DNA of 11,133 nucleotides. It comes from Baffinella frigidus. Taxonomy: Eukaryota > Cryptophyceae > Cryptomonadales > Baffinellaceae. This document shows positions 1-6,408 of this stretch, piece by piece. The notes under the pieces are model-generated. The model did not search any database. It had not been told where the DNA came from and worked only from the letters and a program-made list of their open reading frames with translations. A program made the translations under genes and the position numbers. The number at the start of each line of letters is the position of its first letter. The stretch's first letter is position 1. Location: contig MU646461.1 of the NCBI GenBank assembly GCA_026770585.1, forward strand, positions 608,751-619,883, in the 5' to 3' direction.

Positions 1-22
1 GGGGGGGGGGGGGGGGGGGGGG
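1..22. repeat. Poly-G homopolymer at the window edge
   Basis: Twenty-two consecutive G residues open the window. A run this long at an exact edge may be a sequencing or assembly artefact, or simply a genuine G tract. The next 150 bases (23-171) have mixed composition and contain no recognisable gene or repeat. Confidence 0.9.
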
Positions 23-171
23 ATCATTGGAACAGTGAATGCAGAAATATTGGGGCCGGCCTGCCTCAGACCCTAAAACCGTTTGGCCGTCCCACACGCG
101 GTTGCGAGGAAGCCGAAAACGTGTTTTCCGTGCGAACTGCGTCCGATATCTGCGGGGGTAAACATGAATTT

Positions 172-516
172 GAACCCTACATCTTAAACAACGCAAAACG
201 CGAAACGCGAAACGTGAAACCCTAACCCCCAAACCCTAACCGCTAGCCTCTAGTCTCTAGCCCCTAGCCCCTCACCCGTAAACCCCTAAACCCAAACTTC
301 CAACCCCTAACCCAACCTCCAACTTCTAACCCCCAAACCCTAACCCTTGACCCTTGACCCCTCACCCCTCACCCCTCACCCCTCGCCCTAACCCAAACCC
401 TAACTCCGAACCCAACCCCCTAAACCCAACCCCCAAACCCTCACGCCTCACGCCTAACGCCTAACGCCTAGCCCCTACGCAATGCGTCCTAAACCATACA
501 CTCTAAACCCCACACC
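172..516. repeat. Degenerate telomere-like CCCTAA array (C-rich strand)
   Basis: The stretch is built from variants of CCCTAAC, CCCTAAA, CCCTAGC, CCCTCAC and CCCTTGA, with the C-rich strand on plus. This is typical of decayed interstitial or subtelomeric telomere repeats of the TTTAGGG type. No coding potential is visible; any open frame here is translated repeat. Confidence 0.8.
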
Positions 517-735
517 CCAACACGCACCTGCAGAACGACTCGGCCGTCACACAGGAGCCTTTAGTGCTTTGGTGCTTTGTATTCCACTCACATCGAAGAC
601 CACATCCGCCTCACTCTTGAGGGGACGGACACAATCTACGGATGAGCTCCCCGATCCTGCCCATTTAGGCTCGACCGAGCCCCCTTTCTGAACCCCCGCG
701 GAGCGTGGCTGTGGTGGTAGTACCCCACGATCGAA
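517..735 (+). repeat. GC-rich subtelomere-like unit, copy 1, split by about 130 bp
   Basis: The unit starts with CACGCACCTGCAGAACGACT and continues into CGGAGCGTGGCTGTGGTGG. In the copies at 971-1070 and 1325-1450 these two halves are adjacent, separated only by GAGCCTCAACCCCCG-like sequence. Here about 130 bases (roughly 560-688) lie between them. The inserted segment shows no clear terminal repeat and no convincing coding sequence, although an open frame crosses it. Confidence 0.6.
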
Positions 736-790
736 GGTACATTGTTTTTGGACAGGCCCCCGGATTCCGGGGGTCTTGGCTACTCAGTAG

Positions 791-938
791 TACACCCTAA
801 AACCCTGAACCCTTCACCCTACACCCTACACCCTACACCCTGCACCCTACACCCTACACCCTACACCCTACGCCCTGCACCCTACACCATACACCCTACA
901 CCCTACACCCTACACCCCACACCCTACACCCTAAAACC
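791..938 (+). repeat. CCCTACA heptamer array 1
   Basis: This is a tandem array of CCCTACA with occasional CCCTGCA, CCCTTCA and CCCCACA variants. The heptamer is one base different from the telomere-type CCCTAAA. It translates as YTLHPTP repeats, which are not a gene. Confidence 0.9.
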
Positions 939-970
939 AGATCCTTAAAATCCGAAACCCTAGCCCCAAA

Positions 971-1070
971 CCCCAACACGCACCTGCAGAACGACTCGGC
1001 CGTCACACAGGAGCCTCAACCCCCGCGGAGCGTGGTTGTGGTGGCTGTACACCGTGATTGAGATCCCCCT
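971..1070 (+). repeat. GC-rich subtelomere-like unit, copy 2 (uninterrupted)
   Basis: The unit runs from CCCCAACACGCACCTGCAG through CGGAGCGTGGTTGTGGTGG to CTGTACACCGTGATTGAGAT. It is the uninterrupted version of the unit at 517-735, and related to the units further downstream. Confidence 0.65.
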
Positions 1071-1140
1071 CTACCGTGTGGTTCCAAACCCTAAACCCAA
1101 ACCGCACCGGCAGCACCCGTCAACCCTACACCTGCCCCTT

Positions 1141-1322
1141 GCCCCCTACACCCTACACCCTACACCCTACATAGAAAAACCTACACCCTACACCCTACAC
1201 CCTACACCCTACACCCTACACCCTACACCCTACACCCTACACCCTACACAGAAAACCCTACACCCTTCACCCTACACCCTTCACCCTACACCCTCAATAG
1301 AACACCCTACACCCTTAACCCC
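1141..1322 (+). repeat. CCCTACA heptamer array 2
   Basis: This second CCCTACA array is interrupted by short AGAAAAC and TAGAA variants. It lies between two copies of the GC-rich unit, so heptamer arrays and GC-rich units alternate in this part of the window. Confidence 0.9.
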
Positions 1323-1324
1323 AA

Positions 1325-2036
1325 AACGCACCTGCAGAACGACTTGCCCGTCGCACAGGAGCCTGAACCCCCTTGGAGCGTGGTTGTGGTGGCTGTACCC
1401 CGTGATCGATACCCCCCCCACGTGGGCCCCGTCGTGCTTCTGCAGATGCAGTTAAGGGTTTATGGTTGAGGGTTGAGGGTTGAGGGTTCAGGGTTGATTG
1501 TGGGGCGTGGCTGTGGTGGCTGCATCCGGTGATCGATATCCCCCACACCGCCGCGTCGGCGTGGTTCTGCAGGTGCAGTATAGGACTTAGGGCGCATTAT
1601 GGGGCGTGGTTATTGTGGCTGTATCCCGTGATTGAGATACCCCCCACTTGGGCGCCAGCGTGATTCTGCCAGAGTTTAGGGGTTAGGGTTTAGGGTTTGG
1701 GGTTTGGGTTTAGAGTTCGGGGTTTAGGGTGGGGCGGGGTTCTCGCGGCTGTATCCTGTCATCGATATCCCCCCCACTTGGGTTCCGGTATGCTTCTGCA
1801 ATGGTAGGGTTTAGGGTTGGGGTTTAGGTTGGGGCGTGGTTGTGGTGGCTGTATCCCGTTATCGATATTCCCCCCACATGGGCGCCAGCGTGCTTCTGCC
1901 AGGGTTTAGGGGTTAGGGTTTAGGGGTTAGGGTTTAGGGTTTAGAGTTTAGGGGTTGGGGGTTAGGGGTTAGGGGTTAGGGTGGGGCGTGGGTTTCGTGG
2001 CTGTATCCCATGATCGAGACCCCCCCACCGCCGCTC
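1325..2036 (+). repeat. Array of GC-rich units alternating with TTTAGGG-type spacers
   Basis: Six units start near 1325, 1500, 1599, 1728, 1829 and 1979. Each carries a core like GGGGCGTGGTTGTGGTGGCT, then CCGTGATCGATATCCCCCC and usually a GCGTGCTTCTGCAG-like end. They are separated by G-rich spacers of GGGTTTAGGG and related repeats. From about 1451 the telomere-like spacer has its G-rich strand on plus, the opposite of the start of the window. The units are diverged, so this is an old minisatellite of telomere-associated type. Confidence 0.75.
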
Positions 2037-2038
2037 CC

Positions 2039-2215
2039 ACACGAGGCTATCCATGCGAACATAATAAAAGGACATTTTAAAATTTGTGGGGAAATGGTCA
2101 CGTTTCCGTGCGGATGTCCGTACGGAAACGTGATCAAATGCCGACTTTTGGCGTGTTTCCTGGGCAATAATCCAATAATTAACTTATGAATCTGTTCGCA
2201 TGGATAGCCTCGTGT
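2039..2215. mobile_element. 177-bp foldback/MITE-like element nested in a GC-rich unit
   Basis: The left end (2039-2061) begins ACACGAGGCTATCCATGC, and its exact reverse complement forms the right end (2193-2215), giving perfect 23-bp terminal inverted repeats. A second palindrome lies inside, with CACGTTTCCGT near 2099 and ACGGAAACGTG near 2122-2132. The element has no open frame of note, so it would be non-autonomous. It interrupts a GC-rich unit: the unit's first part ends near 2036 and its usual ending, GGCGTGCTTCTGCCAGGGTT, resumes at 2221. I could not identify a clear target-site duplication. Confidence 0.85.
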
Positions 2216-2360
2216 AGTCCGGCGTGCTTCTGCCAGGGTTTAGGGACCTTCCCGGGCTAACGACTTTTGTAATTTTGTACCAGGAAAGGAGAGTATAATA
2301 GTTGTGTAGGGTGTATAACTACATGTGTAGCACGTTCCTGGTACATAACTTTTAATTTAG

Positions 2361-2426
2361 GGACGCGACCGGGCATAATTAGAGCCGCGACCTGCCGGGA
2401 CGAGGCGGACAAAGGGGCGGAATACC
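2361..2426 (+). repeat. 66-bp module, left-arm copy 1 of the palindrome
   Basis: The module starts GGACGCGACCGGGCATAATT and ends GGGGCGGAATACC. By eye it is identical over all 66 positions to the module at 2565-2630. The right arm of the palindrome carries two inverted versions that share arm-specific variants such as GGACAT and GAGACGTG. Confidence 0.85.
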
Positions 2427-2564
2427 GCCTGCGCCTCAGGCTCGCCCCGGTACCTTCCCGGGCTATACATGTAGTTATACGCTCTACACAACTATTATAC
2501 ACTCTACATAACTATTATACGTTCCGTTCCTGGTACAAAATGATGCCCAGAACGTCTCCTGCAA

Positions 2565-2630
2565 GGACGCGACCGGGCATAATTAGAGCCGCGACCTGCC
2601 GGGACGAGGCGGACAAAGGGGCGGAATACC
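2565..2630 (+). repeat. 66-bp module, left-arm copy 2 of the palindrome
   Basis: This is the second direct copy of the 2361-2426 module and appears identical to it. It ends at the 22-bp spacer at the centre of the palindrome. Confidence 0.85.
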
Positions 2631-3040
2631 CGGGGCGAGCCGGAGGCGCAGGCGGTATTCTGCCCCGCCGTCCGCCTCACCCCAGCAGGTCACGTCTCTA
2701 ATCATGTCCGGTCGCGTCCTTGCAGGAGACGTGCTGGGCACGATTTTGTACCAGAAACGGAACGTATAATAGTTATGTAGAGTGTATAATAGTTGTGTAG
2801 AGTGTATAACTACATGTATAGCCCGGGAAGGTACCGGGGCGAGCCGGAGGCGCAGGCGGTATTCTGCCCCTTTGTCCGCCTCGTCCCGGCAGGTCACGTC
2901 TCTAATTATGTCCGGTCGCGTCCCTATATTAAAAGTTATGTACCAGGAACGTGCTATACATGTATTTATACACCCTGCACAACTATTATACTCTCCTTCC
3001 CTGGTACAAAATTATAATGGGTGTTAGCCCGGGAGGGTAC

Positions 3041-3100
3041 CGCGGCGAGCCGGAGGCGCAGGCGGTATTCTGCCCCTCCATCCGATTCATCCCAGTATGT
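3041..3100 (+). repeat. Partial extra copy of the palindrome's GC-rich module
   Basis: GGCGAGCCGGAGGCGCAGGC followed by GGTATTCTGCCCC is also found near 2636 and 2838, and inverted near 2417-2448. This copy lies just beyond the palindrome's right arm, has no partner on the left, and decays after about 55 bases. Confidence 0.7.
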
Positions 3101-3120
3101 TGTCTCATTGCCGTCCACCT

Positions 3121-3368
3121 GCTTGGGTTTGGGGTTTGGGGTTGAGGGGTTAGGGTTTAGGGTTTTGGGTTTTGGTTCTAGGGGTTGGGTTTAGGGTCTG
3201 GGGTTTAGGGTTTGGGGTTTGGGGGTTAGGGCTTGGGGGTAAGGGTTTGGGGGTTAGGGTTCAGGGTTTAGGGTTTGGGGTTTGGGGTTGGGGTTTAGGG
3301 TTTGGGGTTTAGGGTTTAGGGTTCAGGGTTTAGGGTTTAGGGTTTGGGGTTTGGGGTTAAGGGTCTAG
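3121..3368. repeat. Interstitial TTTAGGG/TTTGGGG-type array (G-rich strand on plus)
   Basis: This is a degenerate tandem array of GGGTTTAGGG, GGGTTTGGGG and GGGGTTAGGG variants. It is telomere-like, with polarity opposite to the array at 172-516. No coding potential. Confidence 0.85.
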
Positions 3369-3415
3369 GAGCTGAAAACAATACGTGTGCCCTGGCGTGG
3401 GTAGTAAAGACGATT

Positions 3416-3670
3416 TAGATGGACGTGGGGAAGGGGTCACGACCGCCCAGTCATCACGGCAGCCAGTCACGTCCGGACTCCTTTGGAAGCCGAAACCGCG
3501 TCGGTTGGCGCGTAAAAACGCTTTTACACCCAACCGCTGTCTTTTAAACCCAACTTCGTTTTAAAACACAGAGTGGGGTGGTATTTTGCAGAAGTAAATA
3601 GGAAGTAGATGGACGTGGGGAAGGGGGTCACGACCGCCCAGTCATCACGGCAGCCGTCACGTCCGGACTC
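3416..3670 (+). repeat. 65-bp direct repeat flanking 124 bp
   Basis: The two copies are 3416-3481 and 3606-3670. Both run from TAGATGGACGTGGGGAAGG through CGACCGCCCAGTCATCACGG to GTCACGTCCGGACTCC. They differ only by a G insertion and a two-base (CA/AG) deletion. Between them lies a hairpin at 3502-3536, CGGTTGG pairing with CCAACCG and GTAAAA with TTTTAC. Long terminal repeats would normally bound something longer, so this may be a solo duplication or a very short non-autonomous element. Confidence 0.8.
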
Positions 3671-4162
3671 CGCGGTACAAAAGTCTTGGTCCAGTCCGTC
3701 TGGGCTGTCCACCTAGCGGAAAGTGACTCAGCGGCCAGGACATGGACCCTTGCTGATGAAGATTTGCAGAACGATGGTAAGACTAGCGCTGCATCAGTAA
3801 AACTGTGCTCGCCATTAAAAAAAATAGAGCAGAAACTCCAGTACACAAGGGCAACTAAAATGCTTTTATGGGCAACTAAAATACTTTTAAAGTGGGCCAC
3901 TTGTACTCTGAAAACAGATTCGTGCACAGGTTATCTAGCGCTGCTCCAGTCGGGTTGACTTACCGTTTTTCTTCGTATACTGTTGTATACTCGGTGATAT
4001 ATGACTCTGGGTAGGTGACTCTCTAGAGCATCTTTCTGCTCTCGCGTGTCGCCAACCCTGAGTCTATCACACTCCAAAAGTGGACAGATTTGCACCAAAA
4101 CCCCGGAGAATTGACTTCCGGTGTCGTTACGTTGACGAGACCAAATTGTGTGAGGCAGAAGG
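3671..4162. other. No identifiable gene or element
   Basis: Open frames exist on both strands (about 3686-3958 plus and 3628-3927 minus), but they overlap and neither shows convincing protein-like composition or splice structure. The only local patterns are an A run near 3819, and a two-copy tandem of GGGCAACTAAAATGCTTTTA at about 3859-3902 flanked by a weak inverted repeat. Confidence 0.5.
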
Positions 4163-4340
4163 TTATGCCACAAGCCCTCACGGTGTGATCAATTGGGAAA
4201 TTACGTACTGGTTTTAAAACCCTAGACACCCCTGCTTTTGGAGTTTTAAAAATAACCGACGCCGGAATCCGGCGGCCTTCAAGGGCATCACGTACCGCCA
4301 AATTCGATCATTTGCGCAAACCGTGAGGGTTGGTGGTGCC
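4163..4340. mobile_element. Possible decayed foldback element
   Basis: CACAAGCCCTCACGG near 4169-4183 matches the reverse complement of CCGTGAGGGTTGGTG near 4321-4335 at 13 of 15 positions, and weaker inner complementarity follows (TGATCAATT against AATTCGATCA). This is consistent with an old MITE, but the match needs gaps and may be chance. A G-rich tract with repeated GGGGTTGCC follows to about 4400. Confidence 0.35.
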
Positions 4341-4454
4341 TCGGCGTGTTGGGGGGTTGCCAAACGGGGGGGGTGCCACACTAATCGAGGGGGGTTGCCC
4401 ACCGATGAAAAAATTGGGCTAGGGGTGGCTGGGGGCACCTAGCTCTGTCAGTCA

Positions 4455-4530
4455 GGCTAGCAGACTATTCTTAAGTTGACATGCTGGGTGCGCGGTACAA
4501 ATCCGTCAACTTTGGAGTGGGAAAGGGTAC
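4455..4530 (+). repeat. Dispersed 'GACTATTC' element, copy 1
   Basis: The element reads GACTATTCTTAAGTTGACAT, then GCGGTACAAATCCGTCAACT and TTGGAGTGGGAAAGGGTAC. AAGTTGAC near the start and GTCAACTTT further on form an internal inverted repeat. Related copies lie at 6409-6547, 8334-8428 and, inverted, 8904-9008. This copy ends early, where tRNA-like sequence begins. Confidence 0.75.
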
Positions 4531-4616
4531 CTCAGCGCCCGTGGCGAGGTTCGAACCGCCCGCCAGATCCACGCACGTGCAGACGCGGGAGCACGCTGCC
4601 AGCCCGGCCCTCTCTT
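4531..4616 (-). repeat. tRNA-like segment, possible SINE head
   Basis: On the minus strand GGGCTGGCAGCGTGCTCCCG resembles an RNA polymerase III A box and, about 40 bases later, GGCGGTTCGAACC resembles a B box. The acceptor and D stems do not pair well and no clean anticodon arm forms, so this is not an intact tRNA gene. A tRNA-derived SINE or tRNA pseudogene is the best reading. It directly adjoins the dispersed element at 4455-4530. Confidence 0.35.
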
Positions 4617-4649
4617 TAGCTGTGAGACTCTGCCTCTAAACGCATGAAG

Positions 4650-4784
4650 AAGCCACCCTGGAGGCAACCCAGGGGCAAATCTTAAGTCAATCTCCCACAG
4701 ATGCCACCCGATTCTGGTGACATTTGTATGGGAGTTGACTTAAGAAACCGTCGATTTGCCCGATAGTTGCCTCCAGGGTGGCTT
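4650..4784. mobile_element. 135-bp foldback/MITE-like element
   Basis: The left end (4650-4668) begins AAGCCACCCTGGAGGCAA and its exact reverse complement ends the element at 4766-4784, giving 19-bp perfect terminal inverted repeats. Complementarity continues inward: GGGCAAAT pairs with ATTTGCCC, and CTTAAGTCAA with TTGACTTAAG. There is no coding capacity, so it would be non-autonomous. Confidence 0.85.
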
Positions 4785-5172
4785 TTTGGTTCGTCGTCAT
4801 GAGTTCGATAAAGTCCCGGTCTCTTCAGCCCTCAGAGAGGGGGCAAGCCGCTGTGTGCCGCCATGACTCCGAAGTGGACGTACCGAGTTCGTTTCCAGCG
4901 TGCGATTTGTATGAAAAGGTTTCGTTGAAACTTTCAACGAAACCTCAACTTTCAACTTGAAAGGCGACCGCCGACGCGGATCGCCTTCGGGTGGGATTGG
5001 TGGGAGATGGGAAGGCGCGATGGGAGTGGGAAGTTCGACAATGGGAGGTGGTGGTATTCGGGAATGGCTGCTCCCTTGAAATGCGATCCAGGTAAGCTAG
5101 CACGATGGGGGGAACGTGAGGGAGAGCCTGAGCCCTCCCCGCAAGCCTGAAGCTCAGAAACAACGTCTTCAC
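4785..5172. other. Intergenic or 3' part of the minus-strand gene; no exon resolved
   Basis: A short perfect hairpin at 4918-4944 pairs GGTTTCGTTGAAA with its complement. On the minus strand, sequence downstream of the donor at 5172 stays open for some distance. A candidate acceptor follows the pyrimidine-rich CCCCCCATCGTGCTAG (near 5100), but the protein read from it is not convincing. The next exon of the minus gene may lie here or beyond. Confidence 0.4.
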
Positions 5173-5314
5173 CTGAGGCAACGGAGTCCGCGGAGTCGAT
5201 GAGCGCGCTGCTCTGCAAGATCGCCAACAGCACCAGCGCCCGAGACAGCTGGTGCATCTCTCTCGCCCCGCGGTAGGCGAGGACGTCCCCCGTCTCCTGA
5301 GTCACCTTGAACCT
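5173..5314 (-). CDS. Internal exon of an unrecognised minus-strand gene
   Basis: The exon is 142 nt: 47 codons plus one base. It is bounded on the minus strand by an acceptor at GAGGACAG (just upstream of AGGTTCAAGG) and a donor at GCCTCAG|GTGAAG. Translation begins RFKVTQETGDVLAYRG and includes REMHQLSRALVLLAILQSSA, a helical, partly hydrophobic stretch, then an acidic end (LIDSADSVAS). Third codon positions are GC-rich, as expected of a real exon in this setting. The acceptor is phase 0, matching the end of the upstream exon at 5367. I do not recognise the family and assign no function. The frame also stays open past the donor, so the exact 3' border is less certain than the 5' border. Confidence 0.7.
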
Positions 5315-5366
5315 CTGTCCTCGGGGGACGGGCCCGCCTCGGGACTGGCGGCGAGCCGCTTTACAC

Positions 5367-5492
5367 CGCGTTTCTCAGGATTTCGAGATTCTTGTGAAAG
5401 TCCTTGTGGATTGGTCTCTCTCCCCTTGTCCAAACAAGGAAGTTCACGTAGCGACCCTCGGCGCAGCGTGCGGAAGGAAGGGGCGCATCGCT
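5367..5492 (-). CDS. Internal exon of the same minus-strand gene
   Basis: This exon of exactly 42 codons follows a strong acceptor, a T10 tract then GGCGCAG|AGCGAT, and ends at AACGCG|GTGTAAAG. Its product starts SDAPLPSARCAEGR and continues YVNFLVWTRGERPIHK and DFHKNLEILRNA. It ends in phase 0, and the next exon (5173-5314) starts in phase 0. The intron between them (5315-5366) is only 52 nt and has GT-AG borders; without splicing the frame stops at a TAA right after the donor. That stop, plus the matching phase, is the best evidence for a real split gene. The product has a soluble, mixed-charge composition and I do not recognise it. Confidence 0.7.
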
Positions 5493-5530
5493 CTGCGCCA
5501 AAAAAAAAAGCGGGCCATCAGGGCAAAAAC

Positions 5531-5620
5531 TTTGGCTGGAGCCTTGCGCCAGATCCTCTTCTGATCGGGGCCCGAAGCTCTGCGGAGGCTGGAGCGGCGA
5601 GCGTTGCAGAGGAGAAGCAT
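5531..5620 (-). CDS. Candidate first exon of the minus-strand gene (basic presequence)
   Basis: On the minus strand an ATG at 5620 opens a frame starting MLLLCNARRSSLRRASG and continuing PDQKRIWRKAPAK. It can join exon 5367-5492 in phase 0 through a GT donor after AAA (38-nt intron), or through a GC donor after AAG at 5543 (50-nt intron, close to the 52 nt of the next one). The Arg/Ser/Leu-rich N-terminus without acidic residues resembles a mitochondrial or plastid targeting presequence, which is inference. The main doubt is that this ATG shares its CATG with the start codon of the plus-strand gene. Upstream exons of the minus gene may instead lie elsewhere. Confidence 0.4.
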
Positions 5621-5703
5621 GGCGCCGTCGGACACGCAGAAGTTCGTGTACGTCAGCTGTCTCGGCCTGACCTTGTCCGGTGTGCTCATGCTCGTCGCCC
5701 CAG
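5619..5703 (+). CDS. Exon 1 of a small membrane-protein gene
   Basis: The ATG at 5619 sits in a good eukaryotic start context (GAAGCATGG). The exon encodes MAPSDTQKFVYVSC followed by the hydrophobic LGLTLSGVLMLVAP, a likely first transmembrane segment or signal anchor. It ends at CCCCAG|GTACCA with one base left over (phase 1). That base is completed by the first two bases of exon 2 at 6359 to give Asp, so the joined reading is ...LMLVAP-D-FLRMLFAIPL. An upstream in-frame ATG at 5604 would add five residues; I prefer 5619 for its context. The layout (hydrophobic helix, a VAP turn, then a second hydrophobic stretch) recalls small four-helix bacterial and algal membrane proteins of unknown function, but I cannot name a family. 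Confidence 0.65.
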
Positions 5704-6075
5704 GTACCACCCTCCGAAGCGACGCATTCATTGCAGCATCGACCCTACATCGGGCTGCTACAGAGTGGGCCATACAGTGGTCCTAGGAGGGGGCGGTGCC
5801 TTATAATCGAGCTATGCATTGTTTTTGCCTATACCTCCAAATGGTCATTCCTTCCCCGTACAAAACTTGGAAACTATTGAGGAAACTCCGGGGAAAACGA
5901 AAAACAGAGTTCAAGTGAAACTCACACGCGAGCCACCTGCAGATTCCCTCCGAACGTGCATCACTTTTTTCTCTCCATAAGGTCGCTATATATACATGTA
6001 TAGGGTCTGTTGCTTTCTCCCGTATCTCAGCGATTGGAAACTGTGAGGAAACTCACGCGCGAGCCACCATCTGAA

Positions 6076-6177
6076 CCCGGAACCCGGAACCCGGAACCCG
6101 GAACCCGGAACCCGGAACCCTGAGCCCTGAACCCTGAACCCTGAACCTGGACTCCTGAACCTGAAACCCGGAACCCT
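6076..6177 (+). repeat. GGAACCC / TGAACCC tandem array
   Basis: About six perfect GGAACCC heptamers are followed by CCTGAAC-type variants. The heptamer is another relative of the CCCTAAA unit. It lies inside intron 1 and is not coding. Confidence 0.85.
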
Positions 6178-6210
6178 GAGGCAAATTTCCTGCGCATGAT
6201 GTTATCTCTT

Positions 6211-6213
<3 letters not shown>

Positions 6214-6257
<44 letters not shown>

Positions 6258-6274
6258 CACTCTCTCTCGCTCGC

Positions 6275-6313
<39 letters not shown>

Positions 6314-6352
6314 ATCTCTCTATCTCTCTCTCGCGCTCTCTCTCTCTCTCTC
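6214..6352 (+). repeat. CT microsatellite directly upstream of exon 2
   Basis: The (CT)n tract has occasional GCTC and TATC variants. It ends six bases before the CAG acceptor of exon 2, with no intervening AG, so it would work as that exon's polypyrimidine tract. It is one of three CT tracts in the window, all with the CT strand on plus. Confidence 0.9.
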
Positions 6353-6358
6353 CGGCAG

Positions 6359-6408
6359 ATTTCCTGCGAATGCTGTTCGCCATCCCGTTGTCGAACTCGG
6401 AGATGCAG
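6359..6408 (+). CDS. Exon 2 of the membrane-protein gene
   Basis: This is a 50-nt micro-exon: two bases that complete the codon split after exon 1, then 16 codons. Acceptor CCGGCAG and donor ATGCAG|GTGAGC are both strong. It encodes FLRMLFAIPLSNSEMQ, a hydrophobic continuation followed by a polar loop, and ends in phase 0. The other two frames give Cys/Arg-rich or short products, so the phase chosen by exon 1 is also the most protein-like. The start of this exon is repeated in diverged form at about 6180-6207, and its last bases plus the donor are repeated exactly at 6557-6572. Exon 3 is not identified: the next candidate (9859) needs phase 1, so an exon of length 3n+1 is missing. Confidence 0.6.

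Larger units (their letters stand above)
2244..3039. repeat. Giant near-perfect palindrome (two 387-bp arms, 22-bp spacer)
   Basis: The arms are 2244-2630 and 2653-3039. By hand alignment they have about 33 mismatches in 387 positions (about 91% identity) and need no gaps. Each arm contains two GC-rich modules starting GGACGCGACCGG and ending at GAATACC, AT-rich modules with TATAATAGTT and ACTACATGTA, and the sites GGTACCTTCCCGGGC and CCTGGTAC. Open frames inside it are mirror images of each other on the two strands and of low coding quality. It is probably a foldback transposon or an inverted duplication, without a recognisable transposase. Confidence 0.85.
5704..6358 (+). other. Intron 1 of the plus-strand gene
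   Basis: The interval has GT-AG borders (GTACCA to CCGGCAG) and is 655 nt. It contains two diverged copies of a motif like TTGGAAACTNNTGAGGAAACTC with CGCGAGCCACC (about 5868-5933 and 6035-6067), a GGAACCC tandem array (6076-6177), a diverged copy of the exon 2 start (about 6180-6207) and a 139-nt CT tract that serves as an extreme polypyrimidine tract before the acceptor. Confidence 0.55.

Noticed and set aside
742-1455. Open frames with YTLHPTP repeats
   Set aside because: They are direct translations of the CCCTACA array and its flanks, with no start context, splice pattern or non-repeat domain.
2257-3145. Several open frames of about 60-100 codons inside the palindrome
   Set aside because: They are mirror images of each other on opposite strands, created by the inverted repeat, and lack any protein-like features or transposase motifs.
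3628-3958. Overlapping plus and minus open frames of 90-99 codons
   Set aside because: Neither shows a recognisable motif, splice structure or biased codon use, and they overlap on opposite strands; chance frames in non-coding DNA.
4531-4616. Intact tRNA gene on the minus strand
   Set aside because: A-box and B-box-like words are present, but the stems do not pair as a cloverleaf; kept only as a possible tRNA-derived repeat.
5252-5806. A 184-codon plus-strand open frame
   Set aside because: It is antisense to the two well-supported minus exons and out of frame with the plus exon at 5619. Its composition is Arg/Ser/Gly-rich, as expected of a shadow frame in GC-rich DNA.
5985-6003. TATA-box promoter at CTATATATACATGTATAG
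   Set aside because: It lies in the inferred intron 1 of the plus gene with no supported gene start downstream; AT-rich words like this occur by chance and in the other repeats.
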